Shown in pieces: positions 29,465-32,676 of a stretch of 32,676 bases of DNA (position 1 is its first letter; each line of letters starts with the position of its first letter). This DNA comes from Ruminococcus sp. UBA4275 (lineage in GTDB: Bacteria; Bacillota; Clostridia; Oscillospirales; Ruminococcaceae). The translations under genes and the position numbers were made by a program. The stretch covers positions 1 to 32,676 of the forward strand of contig DGVV01000147.1 in NCBI GenBank assembly GCA_002395085.1. Direction: 5' to 3'. The notes beneath the pieces were generated by a model, which worked only from the letters and a program-made list of their open reading frames with translations, was not told the origin of the DNA and did not search any database.

Positions 29465-29989
29465 ATGCTGCGTTTCGCGGTCATCTGCCTGCTTGACCTG
29501 ACAGAGGGCACAACGCATTCCGTGGATTTTTTTATCGTAGGTCTTGTCGTGGGGGCAGGCGGAATGCTTGCACTTTGTTTCCGCGCTGTGAAAGAATACA
29601 TTGACAATCATTACTGGAAGCATCCGGAAGACCCTGCCACACGGATCGAAAATCTGGCAAGGCCCTTTCTGGATCACAGATTTATCATGCTGCTTGTTAT
29701 GAAAATTGAGCAGGGCGGCAACCCTGACCTCATCAATACAATCACCGTTACCAAATCTGAGACAAAGATTGTCGTTTTCAATAAGCCCGAACCGGTCATC
29801 ATTCCGCACAGATCGCTTCACTATGCCGATTTGCAGGATGATGATTTGCTGCCGGTTGCCTGCGCGCTGCTGCTGAATCTCGGCAGTCAGTACGAAGCCG
29901 TCTATGATGAAAACAAGGAACTGACCCCGACCATTCACCGCAAGCCGCCGACACTCCGGCAGCTCAATCCGGTGAAAAACACCAAATAA
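29465..29989 (+). CDS. Uncharacterised protein with one membrane helix
   Basis: 174 aa. The ATG at 29465 has GGAGG 7 nt upstream, a better spacing than the ATG at 29459 that abuts it. A hydrophobic N-terminal stretch (residues about 20 to 40, DFFIVGLVVGAGGMLALCF) should anchor it in the membrane, followed by a soluble part of about 130 residues (IENLARPFLDHRFIMLLVMK, then TVTKSETKIVVFNKPEPVII). No family is recognised. It lies 26 nt upstream of the spermidine synthase gene and is probably co-transcribed with it. Confidence 0.7.
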   Translation: MLRFAVICLLDLTEGTTHSVDFFIVGLVVGAGGMLALCFRAVKEYIDNHYWKHPEDPATRIENLARPFLDHRFIMLLVMKIEQGGNPDLINTITVTKSETKIVVFNKPEPVIIPHRSLHYADLQDDDLLPVACALLLNLGSQYEAVYDENKELTPTIHRKPPTLRQLNPVKNTK

Positions 29990-30015
29990 AGGCTCATTAA
30001 CAGGAGGACAATCCG

Positions 30016-30879
30016 ATGGAATTCTGGTTTTCCGAAATGCATACGGACAATGTCAAAGCATCCATCCGGTGCGAAAAGCAATTGTACAGCGGACAGAGTG
30101 ACTTCCAGCGCATTGACGTATTTGATTCTGCGGAGTTCGGACGGTTTCTCGTCTCGAACGGCAGCGTGATTTTCTCCGAAAAGGATGAATTTATCTATGA
30201 CGAAATGATCGTCCATGTCCCGATGGCGGTTCACCCCGATGTCAAACACGTTCTGGTCATCGGCGGCGGCGACGGCGGTGTGGCGAGAGAGCTTTCGCAT
30301 TATGAGGAGATCAAAACGATTGACGTGGTAGAACCCGATGAGCTGTTTGTCGAGGTCTGCCGTGAATATTTCCCCGATAACGCCAAGGGTCTCGATGACA
30401 AGCGCGTCACAATCTACAATCAGGACGGCCTGCGCGCCCTGCGCACCCGTCACGGCGAGTACGATCTCATCATCAACGATGCCACCGATCCCTTCGGTCA
30501 TACCGCCGGACTGTTCACGAAGGAGTTTTACGGTCTGTGCTACAAGGCACTCAAGGACGACGGCATTATGGTATACCAGCACGGCAGCCCCTTCTACGAT
30601 GAGGATGAGGGCGCGTGTCAGTCGATGCACAAGAAGGCATACCGCGTCTTCCCGATCTGCCGCGTCTATCAGGCGCATATTCCGACCTGTCCGGCGGGCT
30701 ACTGGCTGTTCGGATTCGCCTCGAAAAAATATCACCCGCTCAATGATTTCGACCCCAAGCGCTGGAAAAAGCGCGGCATCCAGACATGGTATTATACCAC
30801 GAATCTGCACACCGGCGCTTTCATGCTTCCGAAATATGTGGAGGATCTCATGGAGGAAGCGGAGGAGCGGAAAAAATAA
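30016..30879 (+). CDS. speE: Spermidine synthase (polyamine aminopropyltransferase)
   Basis: 287 aa; the ATG follows CAGGAGGACAATCCG. Family landmarks are the N-terminal beta-sheet with QRIDVFDSAEFGRFLVSNGS, SEKDEFIYDEMIVHVPM, the nucleotide loop VLVIGGGDGGVARELSHY (residues 80-96) and the acidic VVEPDELF. The catalytic segment is YDLIINDATDPFGHTAGLF, with Asp155 and Asp158, ending in TKEFYGL. It transfers an aminopropyl group from decarboxylated AdoMet to putrescine. The expected partner, AdoMet decarboxylase (SpeD), is not among the neighbours seen here; instead a carboxyspermidine-type dehydrogenase follows 1.2 kb downstream, which would make spermidine by another route. Confidence 0.95.
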   Translation: MEFWFSEMHTDNVKASIRCEKQLYSGQSDFQRIDVFDSAEFGRFLVSNGSVIFSEKDEFIYDEMIVHVPMAVHPDVKHVLVIGGGDGGVARELSHYEEIKTIDVVEPDELFVEVCREYFPDNAKGLDDKRVTIYNQDGLRALRTRHGEYDLIINDATDPFGHTAGLFTKEFYGLCYKALKDDGIMVYQHGSPFYDEDEGACQSMHKKAYRVFPICRVYQAHIPTCPAGYWLFGFASKKYHPLNDFDPKRWKKRGIQTWYYTTNLHTGAFMLPKYVEDLMEEAEERKK

Positions 30880-30908
30880 GCATCCTTTCACGAAACGGAG
30901 GGCTCTAT

Positions 30909-31538
30909 ATGAAACGGTTCACAGCAATTATTCTGACAGTTCTCTCAGTGACATTGTTATCCGGCTGCGGAAACAGCGGCGGACAGCCCGCGCAGACAAA
31001 TGCACCTGCACCCGCATCCGATGCAGCGCCCGCAGACAGCGGCAGCACGGCACAGGCATCCGCTGTCATCACCGACGGCAGCAAATGCGGTGTGCTGCAA
31101 AAGGTTGCAGAGCAGGATGATTTCATCATCAATGGGCTCATCCTGACGACCGGCAGCGGGCATCATGATTACCCGGCGATCGGGGAGCTGAGCGGCAAGG
31201 GCTATCAGACCGCCGGACTCTACAGCGAATATATGCTGGGTGAGTGGATCGCCATTTACGCCGACTGCGGCAAGAGCATGAATATCTATGTGGTGCCGAA
31301 TCAGCCGGATGCCGACTATGCCGCCATGACCGAAGCTGATCTGCAAAAGATCAACGAGAGCGCCGCATACGAAAATGCCGTGACCGATGTGCAGCCCGAC
31401 CCCGAAAACTACGGGCATGTGTGGGATACCTATGTGCATCAGGAGATGGACGCGGGGCTTTATAATGTCTGCTTTGTCAGCGGCGGAAAGCTCTGCTATC
31501 TGGTGCAGCTCAATCTGATTCCGGAGGCTGCGGAGTAA
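30909..31538 (+). CDS. Uncharacterised lipoprotein
   Basis: 209 aa from the ATG at 30909 (ACGGAGGGC upstream). The lipobox signal peptide is SVTLLSGC, followed by a disordered linker rich in Ala, Pro, Gln and Ser (residues about 22 to 55). The remaining 150 residues form a soluble domain (ADCGKSMNIYVVPNQPDADY, HVWDTYVHQEMDAGLYNVCF) of no family I know. It sits between speE and the carboxyspermidine dehydrogenase gene and probably forms a pair with the next gene, which starts 3 nt after its stop. Confidence 0.75.
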   Translation: MKRFTAIILTVLSVTLLSGCGNSGGQPAQTNAPAPASDAAPADSGSTAQASAVITDGSKCGVLQKVAEQDDFIINGLILTTGSGHHDYPAIGELSGKGYQTAGLYSEYMLGEWIAIYADCGKSMNIYVVPNQPDADYAAMTEADLQKINESAAYENAVTDVQPDPENYGHVWDTYVHQEMDAGLYNVCFVSGGKLCYLVQLNLIPEAAE

Positions 31539-31541
31539 ACG

Positions 31542-32060
31542 ATGAATATGCAGCAATACCGTCTGCCGCTTGGATGGACAGCCGCGTTTCCGGCAGACTG
31601 GACTCATGAATATGACGAAACAACCGACCAGAACATCTTTTATCCCGCAGACAGCGACCTCACCTTCCGGCTGACGGCGCTGCACGCGGAAAAAGAGGGC
31701 GTACCTGCGCCGGTATCCCTCATGGAAACGGTCTTTGCAAAGAGCGTGCCGGAAGGATGCAGGGTCATTGAGATTCCGGAACTGCAAGTCGCGGGATGCA
31801 CCATGCTGATCCGCGGGCGCAGCTATGAGGAGGACGGCAAAACCGTTTCGCAGATCTGCGCAGGCTGCTTCTGCGACGGCGAACTGCTGACATTCAACAT
31901 TTTCGGCACAGACCCGCAGCAGGTCTACGAGGGACTTGCCTATCTGACGCTCGTACAGCGAACCGGAACGCCGTGGAGCTTTGAGACATTCGCAGCGGAC
32001 GGCACTGCACTGGAGCTGGGCAGTCAGATACAAACCAACATCCGGAAATCTACCGGTTAA
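31542..32060 (+). CDS. Uncharacterised cytoplasmic protein
   Basis: 172 aa. The ATG lies 3 nt after the upstream stop, with CGGAG overlapping the end of that gene, so translation is coupled. The sequence PLGWTAAFPADWTHEYDETT at the start and DLTFRLTALHAEKEGVPAPV resemble small PsbP/DUF1795-like folds that begin with a strand and a W-rich loop, but the match is too weak to name. There is no signal peptide although the partner is a lipoprotein. Confidence 0.65.
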   Translation: MNMQQYRLPLGWTAAFPADWTHEYDETTDQNIFYPADSDLTFRLTALHAEKEGVPAPVSLMETVFAKSVPEGCRVIEIPELQVAGCTMLIRGRSYEEDGKTVSQICAGCFCDGELLTFNIFGTDPQQVYEGLAYLTLVQRTGTPWSFETFAADGTALELGSQIQTNIRKSTG

Positions 32061-32096
32061 TTAAGAATCCGAAGGATAACAAGGAGGAACACTATC

Positions 32097-32676
32097 ATGA
32101 GCAGAGTATTGATCATCGGCTGCGGCGGCGTTGCATCCGTCGCAATCCAGAAATGCTGCCAGAACGACGCAGTTTTCAGCGAGATCTGCATTGCCAGCCG
32201 CACCGTCTCCAAATGCGATGCGCTGAAGGCAAAGATCGAAGCAGAGGGCAAGACCAAAACCGTCATCACGACAGCTGCACTCGATGCCGACAATAAGGAT
32301 GCTGTTCTGGCGCTCATCCACGATTACAAGCCGGATGCCGTGCTGAATCTCGCACTCCCCTATCAGGATCTCACGATCATGGAGGCTTGTCTGGAGGGCG
32401 GCGTTCACTACATCGACACCGCGAACTACGAGCCGGAAGATACGGATGATCCGGTGTGGCGTGCGATCTACGAAAAGCGCTGCAAGGAGCTTGGCTTCAC
32501 AGCATATTTCGACTATTCGTGGCAGTGGGCGTATGACGAAAAGTTCAAGGCAGCGGGTTTGACCGCACTCTGCGGCTCGGGCTTTGATCCGGGCGTGACC
32601 TCTGTCTTTACGGCGTATGCGCTCAAGCACTATTTCGATGAGATCCACTATATCGACATCCTCGACTGCAACGGCG
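32097..32676 (+). CDS. Carboxy(nor)spermidine dehydrogenase, saccharopine dehydrogenase family (3' partial)
   Basis: The ATG at 32097 follows AAGGAGGAACACTATC; the frame runs off the window end after 193 codons. The N-terminus is a Rossmann motif (SRVLIIGCGGVASVAIQKC, G-x-G-G-V-A), followed by PYQDLTIMEACLEGGVHYID, TANYEPED and the signature GSGFDPGVTSVF, all typical of carboxynorspermidine synthase / LYS1-like enzymes. In gut Firmicutes and Campylobacter the enzyme condenses aspartate semialdehyde with putrescine to carboxyspermidine, which NspC then decarboxylates; that partner is expected just past the window. Its presence beside speE gives the locus two possible spermidine routes. Confidence 0.88.
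   Translation, partial: MSRVLIIGCGGVASVAIQKCCQNDAVFSEICIASRTVSKCDALKAKIEAEGKTKTVITTAALDADNKDAVLALIHDYKPDAVLNLALPYQDLTIMEACLEGGVHYIDTANYEPEDTDDPVWRAIYEKRCKELGFTAYFDYSWQWAYDEKFKAAGLTALCGSGFDPGVTSVFTAYALKHYFDEIHYIDILDCNG

Overview
The window looks like a gut Gram-positive of the Clostridia, most likely a Ruminococcus-type member of the Oscillospiraceae. The grounds are strong AGGAGG-type ribosome sites throughout, TTGACA/TATAAT promoters, lipobox lipoproteins, a GH25/M15 phage endolysin, a Tn916-type integrase, tandem secreted serpins and a carboxyspermidine-type polyamine locus. No ribosomal gene is present to confirm the species.

Region 1 (1 to about 7620) is the right end of a prophage. It holds tail/baseplate genes, a holin, an independently promoted reverse-strand gene (DUF6465-like) inside the lysis module, and a two-domain endolysin with a convincing internal start. 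These are followed by three tandem excisionase-like genes and a Tn916-type tyrosine recombinase that ends at a strong terminator.

Region 2 (about 7637 to 11500) is the most unusual part. Four copies of a roughly 70-bp module sit directly downstream of the recombinase. Each module is a hairpin terminator (GGCTCAC-TTCG-GTGAGCC) followed by an extended -10 promoter. The modules separate small, unrelated cargo transcription units: a membrane protein; an unknown 224-aa protein; a membrane protein plus a DJ-1/PfpI protein; and an alpha/beta hydrolase plus a small basic protein. The array ends in a noncoding stretch of TTAGTAGTAAAAC direct and inverted repeats that resembles a recombinase-binding or attachment region. 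I read this as a modular cargo array between integrase and attachment end. A prophage inserted at the edge of a pre-existing array is the alternative.

Region 3 (11630 to 17860) starts the more GC-rich chromosomal-looking DNA. A low-molecular-weight phosphatase/peptide-deformylase pair faces a four-gene reverse-strand cluster across a perfect bidirectional terminator. The cluster is an RpoA-CTD-like/sigma-region-4 protein, its apparent C-terminal continuation, a ParB-like protein and a HIRAN protein. The first two are in the same frame and separated only by a TAG codon. The cluster is undescribed to my knowledge and could be a defence or gene-regulation system.

Region 4 (17990 to 25480) holds an OmpR-type two-component system. 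It is followed by a reverse-strand operon of ECF sigma factor, membrane-anchored putative anti-sigma factor, lipoprotein and two lipoprotein serpins, which reads as envelope or protease-stress sensing coupled to secreted protease inhibitors. Upstream of the sigma gene lie an inverted-repeat operator candidate and a candidate small RNA of about 95 nt with CCCTCTC motifs.

Region 5 (25520 to the end) is a polyamine locus: a GNAT acetyltransferase, an Orn/Lys/Arg decarboxylase behind its own promoter and long leader, spermidine synthase, and the start of a carboxy(nor)spermidine dehydrogenase. Interspersed are a 2H-phosphoesterase-like protein, a suppressor-of-fused-like protein and several uncharacterised proteins. 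No AdoMet decarboxylase is visible in the window.
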